From: CAUZEO01 sp963578625
GTDB taxonomy: Bacteria; Verrucomicrobiota; Kiritimatiellia; SLOV01
Assembly: GCA_963578625.1 (NCBI GenBank)
Contig: CAUZEO010000143.1
Location: 1-12,492, forward strand
Direction: 5' to 3'
Length of the DNA stretch: 12,492 nucleotides
Shown here: positions 1-6,905 of the stretch, piece after piece
How the letters are laid out: every line of letters begins with the position of its first letter
Position numbering within the stretch: position 1 is the first letter of the stretch
Translations under genes and position numbers: made by a program
The notes under the pieces: model-generated
Told to the model about the DNA's origin: nothing
The model's input: only the letters and a program-made list of their open reading frames with translations
Databases searched by the model: none

Positions 1-473
1 TGAAGCAGACCGTCGATCCCGTTTACGAGAGCCTGCGGTACGTGGGTCGCAGGTTTCATCCGCGTTCCCGTCGTTATCGCAGATTTGTGGAACTGTCTCC
101 TCTAGTGGATGTGGCGTTGCTCCTTTTCCTATTCTTTTTTATTCGTTCCTCTTTCGTGTTACAGCCCGGATTGCATGTAGAGTTGCCTGGAAGGGCATTC
201 ACTTCGGGAGCGGAGTATGGAAACATGGTTGTTACCGTTACCCGCGAAGATCTACTTCTATTGAACGACGAGTTGACAACCCTGCTGGAATTGGGCCGCC
301 GGCTGAAGGAAGCGGCAGAAGAATTTCCTGATGAACCCCTGTTGATCCAGGCGGACGGAGAAGTGCCTCATGGCACCTTGGTCGAGATCTACGACATTGC
401 AGAAGCCGCGGGTATTCACAATACCGTGCTTGGCCACGGCATCCACCGTTCCTCGTTGAGTGAGACCCCATGA
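1..473 (+). CDS. exbD: ExbD/TolR-like proton-channel subunit (5' end probably just outside window)
   Basis: Inner-membrane subunit of the ExbB-ExbD type motor, which uses the proton motive force to drive TonB or Tol work at the outer membrane. The sequence shows a short basic N-terminus, then the family hallmark SPLVDVALLLFLFFFI: a single membrane helix with the conserved Asp just inside it (residue 23 from the GTG at 42). A periplasmic domain of about 100 residues follows, whose end (LLIQADGEVPHGTLVEIYDIAEAAGI) matches the ExbD fold. The frame stays open upstream of GTG 42 to the window edge, and the first bases TGA look like the stop of a preceding gene in an ATGA overlap. The ATG would then begin one base before the window, adding 14 residues. 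The 3' end overlaps the TonB-like gene by ATGA. The family call is firm; assignment to ExbD rather than TolR rests on the TonB-like neighbour. Confidence 0.85.
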   Translation, partial: KQTVDPVYESLRYVGRRFHPRSRRYRRFVELSPLVDVALLLFLFFFIRSSFVLQPGLHVELPGRAFTSGAEYGNMVVTVTREDLLLLNDELTTLLELGRRLKEAAEEFPDEPLLIQADGEVPHGTLVEIYDIAEAAGIHNTVLGHGIHRSSLSETP

Positions 474-1270
474 CAGCTCCGAATGTACAGGAAAGCGGAA
501 AAAAGGAGGGTTCGACCGCGAGGAAGCGCCGTCGCGCCGGTTCCGTGACCGACTATGCGCTCTCCGCGGCCATGGTCCTGGCCCTGGCCGGCTTCTGGTC
601 GGTGTGGCTCAGCCCGTCAAACGTGGAAGGGAAAGTCGACTCGGATTCCGGTCTTCGCGTTCGGTATCTCTCACCGGCGGAACGGATCACGTGGCGCGAG
701 ACCAGGCGGTGGCCTACAATCCTCATGTCCGTGCCGACGGGGGAGGGGTTCAGCGGGGATGTGCTCGTCGACCGTATTTCCCTGGAACCGAAGCTGGACG
801 ATCCGGTGATAGAGATCCTGTACCTCGAACGAAAATCCAGTGGTGAAGACCTGGCGACGCCCGATGCCGGTTCGCCGATGTCCCGGGATGTTTTTCCGGC
901 TGAGGCACGAGGTTCCCGGTACATGCCGATGCCGCCTCCCAGGTCGACTCTTCCCGCCACCGTTCGCCCTGAATTCGAGATCGTCTTTTCTCAAGGATTG
1001 GACAAGAGCGATTTCCTTCGAACACCGCTCCCGGAATCACTGGTTCGCGGGGACGCCGGTTGGTGGCTGGCAAGATTTTGGGTTGAGTTGGGAGCCGAAG
1101 GAGAAGTTCACCTGGCCCTATTGGAAGAGGGCACGGGGCAACCGGATCTGGATCGGGCCCTGGTCCGAACCATCCATCGGTGGCGGGGAAGAGGCACGGG
1201 GCAGGGCATCCGCGGTGAAGTCCGGATCGGATCTGTCGGCCGGGAGCCGATCCCGGGGGACGACGAGTAG
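470..1270 (+). CDS. TonB-like energy transducer, divergent
   Basis: Predicted inner-membrane protein of 266 residues that probably couples the ExbB/ExbD motor to outer-membrane receptors. Residues 1-28 are cytoplasmic and very basic (RKRRR at about 18-22). One membrane helix follows (about 29-47), then a periplasmic part with a short proline stretch (PMPPPR) and a compact C-terminal domain from about 198. That domain carries the TonB-type pattern: a hydrophobic strand around GAEGEVHLALLEEGTG, the PDLDRALVRTI helix and the HRW ending at Trp238. The proline-rich spacer is much shorter than in classical TonB, and overall similarity is low, so I rest the call on topology, the C-terminal pattern and the ATGA overlap with the upstream exbD-like gene. 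The alternative is a TolA-like or otherwise uncharacterised partner of the ExbD protein. Confidence 0.6.
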   Translation: MTAPNVQESGKKEGSTARKRRRAGSVTDYALSAAMVLALAGFWSVWLSPSNVEGKVDSDSGLRVRYLSPAERITWRETRRWPTILMSVPTGEGFSGDVLVDRISLEPKLDDPVIEILYLERKSSGEDLATPDAGSPMSRDVFPAEARGSRYMPMPPPRSTLPATVRPEFEIVFSQGLDKSDFLRTPLPESLVRGDAGWWLARFWVELGAEGEVHLALLEEGTGQPDLDRALVRTIHRWRGRGTGQGIRGEVRIGSVGREPIPGDDE

Positions 1271-1272
1271 AA

Positions 1273-1506
1273 ATGTTCAGCACATCCATTTCGAATCTAA
1301 TTTTCATTCCGCTGCTGTTCACCCTTTTTATTCTGTTTGTCTGTTCTGTATACTACTCCGTAGTTGAGTTCGCTCGAGGGGTCGGGGAGAGGCGTACCCG
1401 GATTTATCGGTGCCAGGTGTGCGAACACGTCTATGTCGACGACAGGGATCTTCCGCTGGCCCGGTGCCGACGATGCGGTTGCCTGAACGATGCGGTGAGA
1501 AGATAG
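1273..1506 (+). CDS. Small membrane-anchored zinc-ribbon protein
   Basis: A 77-residue protein of unknown function, starting two bases after the stop of the TonB-like gene. Residues 6-31 form one strongly hydrophobic helix. A basic cytoplasmic tail follows, holding two CxxC knuckles (Cys47/Cys50 and Cys65/Cys68, with a further Cys at 70), the spacing of a rubredoxin-like or zinc-ribbon metal site. The tight spacing to its neighbours on both sides argues that it is translated as part of the run leading into hisD. Proteins of this layout are usually annotated only as zinc-ribbon or hypothetical. I infer metal binding from the cysteine pattern; a role with the TonB-like system or with histidine synthesis is not shown. 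Confidence 0.65.
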   Translation: MFSTSISNLIFIPLLFTLFILFVCSVYYSVVEFARGVGERRTRIYRCQVCEHVYVDDRDLPLARCRRCGCLNDAVRR

Positions 1507-1512
1507 AAGACC

Positions 1513-1520
1513 GAGGTGAT
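1513..1520 (+). promoter_or_regulatory. Strong Shine-Dalgarno site for hisD, pointing to a TTG start
   Basis: GAGGTGAT matches eight consecutive bases of the anti-Shine-Dalgarno complement (AGGAGGTGATC). It ends seven bases before TTG at 1528, an ideal distance. It overlaps the GTG at 1516, which an automatic caller might choose, and that GTG has no good site of its own. The next ATG, at 1540, lies too far away (19 bases). Confidence 0.65.
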
Positions 1521-1527
1521 AAGTCAA

Positions 1528-2832
1528 TTGAAGTCTGCAATGCCCATTCTCAACGGAGTGACCGGCAGGAATGCGAAAGTAATTGACGCATTCTTTGCCC
1601 GCCCGGCGTTTTCGGAACATGCGGAATCAGTCGCCCGAAAGGTTTTGCGCGATATTTCCGCCCATGGTGACGCCGCGGTCGCGCGATATGCGAAGCGGTT
1701 TGATGGTGTTCGCCTTGCGCCCGCGCGGTTCAAAGTAACGACGGAGGAAATCGAGGCCGCGAGCCGCGAAGTGGACGCGGCATTCCGCCGTGCGGCCCGG
1801 GAATCGGACCGGCGGGTGTCCCGGTTCAGCCGCGAAGGGAAGCGGAGAGACTGGAGCATCCGATCCCCGGGAGGCGGCACGCTGGGCGAACGATTCACTC
1901 CCATTCGGCGCGTCGGAGTGTACATCCCCGGCGGGAAAGCGCCCCTGGTATCCACCGCGATTATGACCGTCACCCTCGCCCGGGTCGCCGGGGTTCCGGA
2001 AATAGCAGCCTGCACGCCAAGCGATTCGACCGGACGGGTCAACCCCCAGATTCTGTATGCCCTCAACCTCGCCGGCGCGACAGAAATTTTCCGGATCGGC
2101 GGCATCCAGGCGATCGGCGCCATGGCGTACGGAACCGGCTCTATTCGCAAAGTGTTGAAAATTGTCGGACCCGGCAATGCCTATGTGACCGCGGCTAAAC
2201 GTCAACTGTACGGCCTTGTCGATCTGGACCTGGTGGCCGGCCCCAGCGAAATCGCAGTGCTTGCGGACAGTTCGGCTAATCCTCGCCACATCGCCCTCGA
2301 CCTTCTGTCCCAGTTGGAACATGGAACCGGGGACGAGAAGGCGCTCTTGATCACGACGTCGCGACGCGTGGCGGAACGCGCTGCCGACTGCCTGTACCGT
2401 GAATGCGAATCGCTTACGCGCGGCATCTGGTTGCGCAGCGTGCTTGGTGAGAATCTGTTGATGATTTGTGTTCGGACCGCGGATGATGCGCTCGCGCTCA
2501 GCAACCGGTTTGCGCCCGAGCACCTGGAACTTATCGTGCGCAATCCCAGGGCCTGGTTACGGGGAGTGGAAAATGCGGGCGCCGTATTCCTGGGAGCCAA
2601 CACGCCCGAATCGGCGGGAGATTTCGTGGCTGGACCCAGTCACGTGCTGCCGACCGGTGGTACGGCGGCCGTTTTTTCAGGTCTCAGCGTTGAATCGTTC
2701 CGCAAGAAGACCAGTGTAATCGGCTTGACCCGGCGCGATTTGAAAGATGTTCTTCCCGTTATCGAAGCTTTCGGTCGCGTTGAAGACCTGGACGCGCATG
2801 CAAGGTCGGCCCGCGCACGATTCGAGAAATAG
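1528..2832 (+). CDS. hisD: Histidinol dehydrogenase
   Basis: Zinc enzyme that oxidises L-histidinol to L-histidine in two NAD-dependent steps, the end of histidine synthesis, in the cytoplasm. From the TTG start at 1528 the protein has 434 residues, the same length as E. coli HisD. The GTG at 1516 would add four. Recognisable blocks are PGGKAPLVSTAIMT, GPGNAYVTAAKR, LVAGPSEIAVLAD, SQLEHG, NRFAPEHLEL and TPESAGDFVAGPSHVLPT. The zinc ligands known for the family (Gln, His, Asp, His) are present as Gln262, His265, Asp365 and His424, and the catalytic Glu-His pair as Glu331-His332, so the enzyme should be active. Its stop abuts the hisC start codon with no gap, consistent with a his pair in one transcript. 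No attenuator-like leader is visible, and the gene follows the zinc-ribbon gene by about 20 bases. Confidence 0.97.
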   Translation: MKSAMPILNGVTGRNAKVIDAFFARPAFSEHAESVARKVLRDISAHGDAAVARYAKRFDGVRLAPARFKVTTEEIEAASREVDAAFRRAARESDRRVSRFSREGKRRDWSIRSPGGGTLGERFTPIRRVGVYIPGGKAPLVSTAIMTVTLARVAGVPEIAACTPSDSTGRVNPQILYALNLAGATEIFRIGGIQAIGAMAYGTGSIRKVLKIVGPGNAYVTAAKRQLYGLVDLDLVAGPSEIAVLADSSANPRHIALDLLSQLEHGTGDEKALLITTSRRVAERAADCLYRECESLTRGIWLRSVLGENLLMICVRTADDALALSNRFAPEHLELIVRNPRAWLRGVENAGAVFLGANTPESAGDFVAGPSHVLPTGGTAAVFSGLSVESFRKKTSVIGLTRRDLKDVLPVIEAFGRVEDLDAHARSARARFEK

Positions 2833-3864
2833 ATGAAAAACCCCATCAGAAAATCGGTGCAGGCATTGCAGCCCTATGTTCCGGGGGAGCAACCGACGGA
2901 TCCCGGGATTCTCAAGTTGAATACCAATGAGAATCCGTATCCCCCTTCCAGCCTGGCGCAGAGTGCGCTGTTCGAATTTTCGGTCGAACTGCTTCGGAAG
3001 TATCCCGACCCGATTTGCCGTGAGCTGCGTGATGCCATTAGCAGGATCCACAAGTGTGCCCCCGAGCAGGTATTCGTGGGAAACGGTTCCGATGAAATTC
3101 TTCTTCTTTGTCTCCGGGCGTTCGTAGAGCGTGATGCTGCGATCGGATATTTTGAACCTTCCTATTCTCTCTATCCCGTGCTCGCCGCGATCGAGAATGT
3201 GAGATCTCTCGCGACACCCTTGGGTCCGGATTTCGAGTGGGTGGATCCGCCACTCGTAGGTACCTCCCTATTCTTCATTACCAATCCGAACGCACCTACC
3301 GGCATGTTGTATCCAAAGCGTAAGATTGCGCTTTTTTGCGGATCCTATGAGGGCGTCGTCGTGGTGGATGAGGCGTACTCCGACTTTGCCAGGGAGAATT
3401 GCCTGGATGTGGCCCGCAACCTCCAAAACGTAATTGTCACCCGGTCCCTTTCAAAGTCTTACAGCCTGGCCGGACTGCGGCTTGGATATGCGATTGGTCC
3501 GCCGGAGTTGATCTCCGCGCTGTCCAAGATCAAAGATTCCTATAACGTCGATGCCGTGGCACAACGAGTGGGCCTTGCGGCGTTGCAAGACCAGGAATAT
3601 TTTCGCGAAGTCGTCACAAAGACCTGTGCGACGCGCGAGCGCGTCGCACAGGCGCTTCGGGAGCGTTCCTACCAGGTGTCGCCATCGGAGGCGAATTTCC
3701 TCTGGATCCGTCCGACGCATCTAAAAGCAGAGGAACTGTTCAGGTACCTGCGCGAGCTCAAAGTCCTGGTTCGTTATTTCCCCGGGGAATTCACCGGAGA
3801 ATATCTGCGCGTGTCGATCGGTACGGATGATGAGATGGATAAATTTCTCGCGCACCTGCCCTAG
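2833..3864 (+). CDS. hisC: Histidinol-phosphate aminotransferase
   Basis: PLP-dependent class I/II aminotransferase that makes L-histidinol phosphate from imidazole-acetol phosphate and glutamate. The 343-residue protein starts directly after the hisD stop, with GAG six bases before the ATG. Family marks in order: LNTNENPYPPS near the N-terminus, VGNGSDEILLL (phosphate-binding turn), FITNPNAPTG, VVDEAYSDF with the PLP-ring Asp and Tyr, RSLSKSYSLAGLRLGY with Schiff-base Lys208, and LRVSIGTDDEM with the carboxylate-binding Arg near the C-terminus. The specificity call (HisC rather than another aromatic aminotransferase) is supported by adjacency to hisD. It is the last gene of the plus-strand run and is convergent with pntB; no hisB follows. 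Confidence 0.95.
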   Translation: MKNPIRKSVQALQPYVPGEQPTDPGILKLNTNENPYPPSSLAQSALFEFSVELLRKYPDPICRELRDAISRIHKCAPEQVFVGNGSDEILLLCLRAFVERDAAIGYFEPSYSLYPVLAAIENVRSLATPLGPDFEWVDPPLVGTSLFFITNPNAPTGMLYPKRKIALFCGSYEGVVVVDEAYSDFARENCLDVARNLQNVIVTRSLSKSYSLAGLRLGYAIGPPELISALSKIKDSYNVDAVAQRVGLAALQDQEYFREVVTKTCATRERVAQALRERSYQVSPSEANFLWIRPTHLKAEELFRYLRELKVLVRYFPGEFTGEYLRVSIGTDDEMDKFLAHLP

Positions 3865-3936
3865 CCCCAGACCTCATGCTTTTTCTGCCGCAACCTCCAC
3901 TCTCTCGCGACAAACAGTGTGAGCTATGCGGGCTAG
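3865..3936. other. Convergent hisC/pntB spacer with a 7-bp inverted repeat at its borders
   Basis: This 72-base spacer separates two converging genes. CTAGCCC (3861-3867, taking in the hisC stop) is the exact reverse complement of GGGCTAG (3930-3936, next to the pntB stop). The arms are about 60 bases apart and no compact GC hairpin with a T-tract lies between them. A bidirectional terminator would be expected here, but I cannot point to a convincing intrinsic one. Confidence 0.3.
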
Positions 3937-5334
3937 TCACCTGTCTTTAAACTCGGAAATCACCGCCTGCAGCGTAGCCTTGGCGTCGCCGAACAGCATG
4001 CGCGTGTTGGGTGAAAAAAACAGTGCGTTCTGGATGCCCGCGAATCCGGGGTTGAGGCTCCGTTTGAGTACGATGCAGGTTTTCGCGTGGTCTACGTTGA
4101 TGATTGGCATTCCGTAGATGGGGCTGGCTTCATCGGTGCGGGCGGCCGGATTTACAACATCGTTGGCCCCGATGACGATGGCTACGTCGATCGTGTTCAT
4201 CACCGGATTTACATCTTCCGGTTCGGAGAGTAATTCGTAAGGGACATTGGCTTCAGCCAGAAGCACATTCATATGTCCCGGCATGCGGCCGGCGACCGGG
4301 TGGATTCCGTAGTTCACCTCCGCGCCGTTTCCTTCGAGGATCTGGCCCAGTTCTTCGGCGGCGTGTTGTGCCTGTGCAACCGCCATGCCGTAGCCCGGTA
4401 CGAAGAGGACGGAGCGGGCGGCCTCAAGGATGTAATAGGTGTCCTCCGCGGATACGGGTCTGGCTTCCCCTTCGACCTGCTCGCCGCCTCCGGATGCCAC
4501 CGCTGATCCGAAACCGGAAAACAGAACGTTGGTTAGGGATCGATTCATCGCCTTGCACATGATGCTGGTAAGAATCAGGCCGCTGGCGCCAACAAGGGCG
4601 CCCGCCACGATCAGCACATTGTTTTGGATAATGAATCCCGCGGCGCAAGCGGCGAGGCCCGAGTAGCTGTTTAACAGTGCAATGACCACGGGCATGTCGG
4701 CTCCGCCGATCGGAATCACGACGGCGACTCCCAGGACCAGTGACAGCCCGACCAGCACCAGAAGGAGGACTGAGGCATTGCCGGCCTGGATCGCGAAGGC
4801 GATGGCCAGGGCCAGCGCCGCAAACAGCAGCGCGAGGTTTACCCAGTTTTGCCCGGTGAACAGGATCGGTTTGCCGGTGATTCTTTCCGCCAGTTTTCCA
4901 TAAGCAACCAGGCTGCCGGTAAACGTAATCCCGCCGATGAGAACTGCCAGGGCGGTGGGAAGCGCTATCGCGATTCCCATCTCCGTCCCCTCCTTGTTGT
5001 AATACTCGGCGAGACCGACCAGTAGGCTGGCGACACCGCCGGAACCATTGAACAAGGCCACCATCTCGGGCATGCCGGTCATTTTCACCGTTCGGGCAGC
5101 CAGTGTGCCGATCACCCCGCCGACCGCGATTCCAACGACGATCCAGTGGTAGCTCATGCCGGACGAAAGGAGGGTTGCTACCACCGCGAGCAGCATGCCC
5201 ATCGACGAAAGAAAATTTCCCCGCCGGGCCGTATCCGCCGAACCCAGCATTTTCAGACCGATAATGAAGAGGATTGACGCTACGATGTAGCTAAAATTGG
5301 TAAAATTGGTCTGAAGATATTCCGGGACATTCAC
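3937..5334 (-). CDS. pntB: NAD(P) transhydrogenase subunit beta
   Basis: Beta subunit of the proton-translocating transhydrogenase, which reduces NADP with NADH at the expense of the proton gradient. The 465-residue protein has about nine hydrophobic segments up to residue 275 (membrane domain dII) and then the NADP(H)-binding domain dIII from about 295. In dIII, VPGYGMAVAQAQ (312-323), HPVAGRMPGHMNVLLAEA, GANDVVNPAA and the KRS loop at 424-426 match the family very closely, as does the ending NTRMLFGDAK. The start is GTG at 5334, overlapping the pntAB stop as GTGA. The residue aligned with E. coli PntB His91 appears to be Asn96 (in LFNGSGG); the only His in the membrane part is His63, near a helix end. 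Expression presumably follows the upstream pnt genes. Confidence 0.97.
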   Translation of the reverse strand: MNVPEYLQTNFTNFSYIVASILFIIGLKMLGSADTARRGNFLSSMGMLLAVVATLLSSGMSYHWIVVGIAVGGVIGTLAARTVKMTGMPEMVALFNGSGGVASLLVGLAEYYNKEGTEMGIAIALPTALAVLIGGITFTGSLVAYGKLAERITGKPILFTGQNWVNLALLFAALALAIAFAIQAGNASVLLLVLVGLSLVLGVAVVIPIGGADMPVVIALLNSYSGLAACAAGFIIQNNVLIVAGALVGASGLILTSIMCKAMNRSLTNVLFSGFGSAVASGGGEQVEGEARPVSAEDTYYILEAARSVLFVPGYGMAVAQAQHAAEELGQILEGNGAEVNYGIHPVAGRMPGHMNVLLAEANVPYELLSEPEDVNPVMNTIDVAIVIGANDVVNPAARTDEASPIYGMPIINVDHAKTCIVLKRSLNPGFAGIQNALFFSPNTRMLFGDAKATLQAVISEFKDR

Positions 5335-5615
5335 CGGTCGGTTTTCTCCTTCCGCTTGAACATCCCGAGCATACGGTCCGTTACCAGGTATCCGCCCACA
5401 ACGTTAATCGCGGCGGCCACGAGCGCGGCCGTTCCGAGGATTGTCCCCAGGGAACCTTCCGAACTACCGGCGGCGATAATCGCGCCCACGATCGTAATGC
5501 CGGAGATTGCGTTCGATCCGGACATCAGAGGGGTGTGTAACTGGGACGGAACTTTCGAAATGAGTTCCAGCCCCAGGAAGATTGAGAGTACGAAAATAAG
5601 AAGCAGCAGAACCAT
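5331..5615 (-). CDS. pntAB: NAD(P) transhydrogenase subunit alpha2 (membrane part)
   Basis: Small membrane subunit of the three-polypeptide form of transhydrogenase; in E. coli the same segment is fused to the end of PntA. From ATG 5615 it has 94 residues and three to four hydrophobic helices, with the family block VPSQLHTPLMSG then SNAISGITIVGA, and GGYLVTDRMLGMF near the basic C-terminus. The frame is open further upstream (to 5702), but that extension lies inside pntAA and would add an unrelated hydrophilic leader. ATG 5615 is preceded by GGAG eight bases away, so I chose it. Ser38 in NAISG replaces the His that the Thermus alpha2 subunit carries at this site. The stop overlaps the pntB GTG. 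Confidence 0.93.
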   Translation of the reverse strand: MVLLLLIFVLSIFLGLELISKVPSQLHTPLMSGSNAISGITIVGAIIAAGSSEGSLGTILGTAALVAAAINVVGGYLVTDRMLGMFKRKEKTDR

Positions 5616-5623
5616 GGGTTGAA

Positions 5624-5627
5624 CTCC
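5624..5627 (-). promoter_or_regulatory. Ribosome binding site deciding the pntAB start
   Basis: GGAG on the minus strand, eight bases before ATG 5615 and just downstream of the pntAA stop. It supports the 94-residue alpha2 subunit over a longer reading. Confidence 0.6.
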
Positions 5628-5629
5628 GG

Positions 5630-6775
5630 TCAGGTTTTCGATTTCTCTACGGCGTTTCGAATCATTTCGTGCACGATGGCGCCCTGGTGGGTAACTAGGC
5701 ACCCCTGGATCAGAATATCCTCCAGGTCGAGATGGAATGACTTCTGTTCGTCATGCCAGAAATGGCTTACAAAATTTACGAGATTACTCCCGTACACCTG
5801 GCTGGCGTCGACGGCGGCCCTGCCTTCCAGGGTACCCAGTCCGATAATCCGCACCCCGTGCCGGATCACTTCCTCGTCAAGTACCGATCCCTCGACGTTT
5901 CCGCCGGATTCGGCAGCCAGGTCTACGACTACGCTTCCTCGTTTCATGCCCTGCAGCATTTCATCGCTGATTATTCGCGGCGCCGGCCGGCCGAAAAGTT
6001 TAGCGGTGGTGATTACCACATCGGACGACGCGCAATGCCTCGCCATGGCATCGCGTTGTTTGGCCAGTTGCTCATCCGTCAGTGCCTTGGCATACCCGTC
6101 CTTGGTTTGTCCCGTTTCGCCCAGGTCCACTTTGACGAATCGCGCCCCGAGGCTCTTGACCTGTTCCTCGACGACGGGACGCGTATCGAAGGCTTCCACC
6201 ACCGCTCCCAGGCGTTTTGCGGTGGCGATCGCCTGGAGCCCCGCAACCCCCGCGCCGATAACAAAAACGCGTGCCGGTGCGATGGTGCCTGCCGGCGTAG
6301 ACATCATGGGGAAGATCTTCAGCAGTCGCTCTGCCGCCACAATCACCGCTTCATATCCGGCTAGATTCGCCTGGGAGCTCAGGGCATCCATTTTCTGGGC
6401 CAGCGTGGTACGCGGAATCAGTTCCATGCTGATGGCGCTGATGCCGGCCTTTGCCAAAAGCACGACCAGTTCGGTGTTTTGAAACGGATCCAGATGACCG
6501 ATATGGAGGCATCCGGACTTCATGGCGCCCACCTCCTGCCGGGGGGGCGGATTCAGGCGCAGTACCATGTCCGCCGCGCCAAGAGCGCCGATTCGGTCGT
6601 CGACTATGGTTGCGCCTTTTTCTTCGTACGCAGCGTTTTCAAGGTACACGGATTCCCCTAGCCCGCTCTCGATATGCACGACGGCTCCTGCAGAGACGAG
6701 CTTCTCCACATGGGCCGGCAGCGCTGCGACGCGCAATTCAGATGGCTCCGTTTCACTCGGTACGAAAATCTGCAT
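5630..6775 (-). CDS. pntAA: NAD(P) transhydrogenase subunit alpha1 (NAD-binding)
   Basis: Soluble NAD(H)-binding domain dI of transhydrogenase, 381 residues from ATG 6775, the usual size for separate alpha1 subunits. It resembles alanine dehydrogenase: the N-terminal MQIFVPSE..ELRVAALP block, then the Arg-Gln-Asp loop (Arg122, Gln127, Asp130 in PRTTLAQKMDALSS) that bridges to the NADP domain, the Rossmann GAGVAGLQA (Gly174, Gly176, Gly179), and Asp197 in EAFDTRP, which selects NAD over NADP. The open frame extends to 6850, but the extra 25 residues do not look like the family, and GAGG lies eight bases before ATG 6775. It is the first gene of a tight pntAA-pntAB-pntB set, 14 bases before pntAB. 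It lies about 130 bases downstream of the ArsM-like gene on the same strand, so read-through is possible. Confidence 0.96.
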   Translation of the reverse strand: MQIFVPSETEPSELRVAALPAHVEKLVSAGAVVHIESGLGESVYLENAAYEEKGATIVDDRIGALGAADMVLRLNPPPRQEVGAMKSGCLHIGHLDPFQNTELVVLLAKAGISAISMELIPRTTLAQKMDALSSQANLAGYEAVIVAAERLLKIFPMMSTPAGTIAPARVFVIGAGVAGLQAIATAKRLGAVVEAFDTRPVVEEQVKSLGARFVKVDLGETGQTKDGYAKALTDEQLAKQRDAMARHCASSDVVITTAKLFGRPAPRIISDEMLQGMKRGSVVVDLAAESGGNVEGSVLDEEVIRHGVRIIGLGTLEGRAAVDASQVYGSNLVNFVSHFWHDEQKSFHLDLEDILIQGCLVTHQGAIVHEMIRNAVEKSKT

Positions 6776-6905
6776 CCATGGTTCCTCACCCGGTTTCGGC
6801 AAAACCCTGATCAGAGCATAATTCCTCGAAGTGGGGAAATAGAATCCCAAGGCAAAGTAGTCATCACGTTCCCGACGCGCTCGCAGCAGAAAAACAAGTG
6901 CGAAT
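6776..6905 (-). other. Spacer upstream of pntAA
   Basis: The 130 bases between the ArsM-like stop and the pntAA start contain no supported gene. GAGG at 6784-6787 serves as the pntAA ribosome binding site. A short T-run (TTGTTTTT on the minus strand) lies shortly after the arsM stop. I see no convincing pair of -35/-10 boxes, so an own promoter for pnt is possible but not shown. Confidence 0.4.

Noticed and set aside
1627..2523. Minus-strand open frame of 298 codons opposite hisD
   Set aside because: hisD is complete, with all catalytic residues in place, on the plus strand; the antisense frame shows no family motif.
5616..5702. Upstream extension of the alpha2 subunit
   Set aside because: It would overlap pntAA and add a hydrophilic leader not seen in the family; GGAG sits correctly before ATG 5615.
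5619..6482. Plus-strand open frame of 287 codons opposite pntAA
   Set aside because: It lies entirely antisense to a well-conserved gene and its Ser/Thr/Arg-rich product shows no domain; it is a shadow of high-GC codon use.
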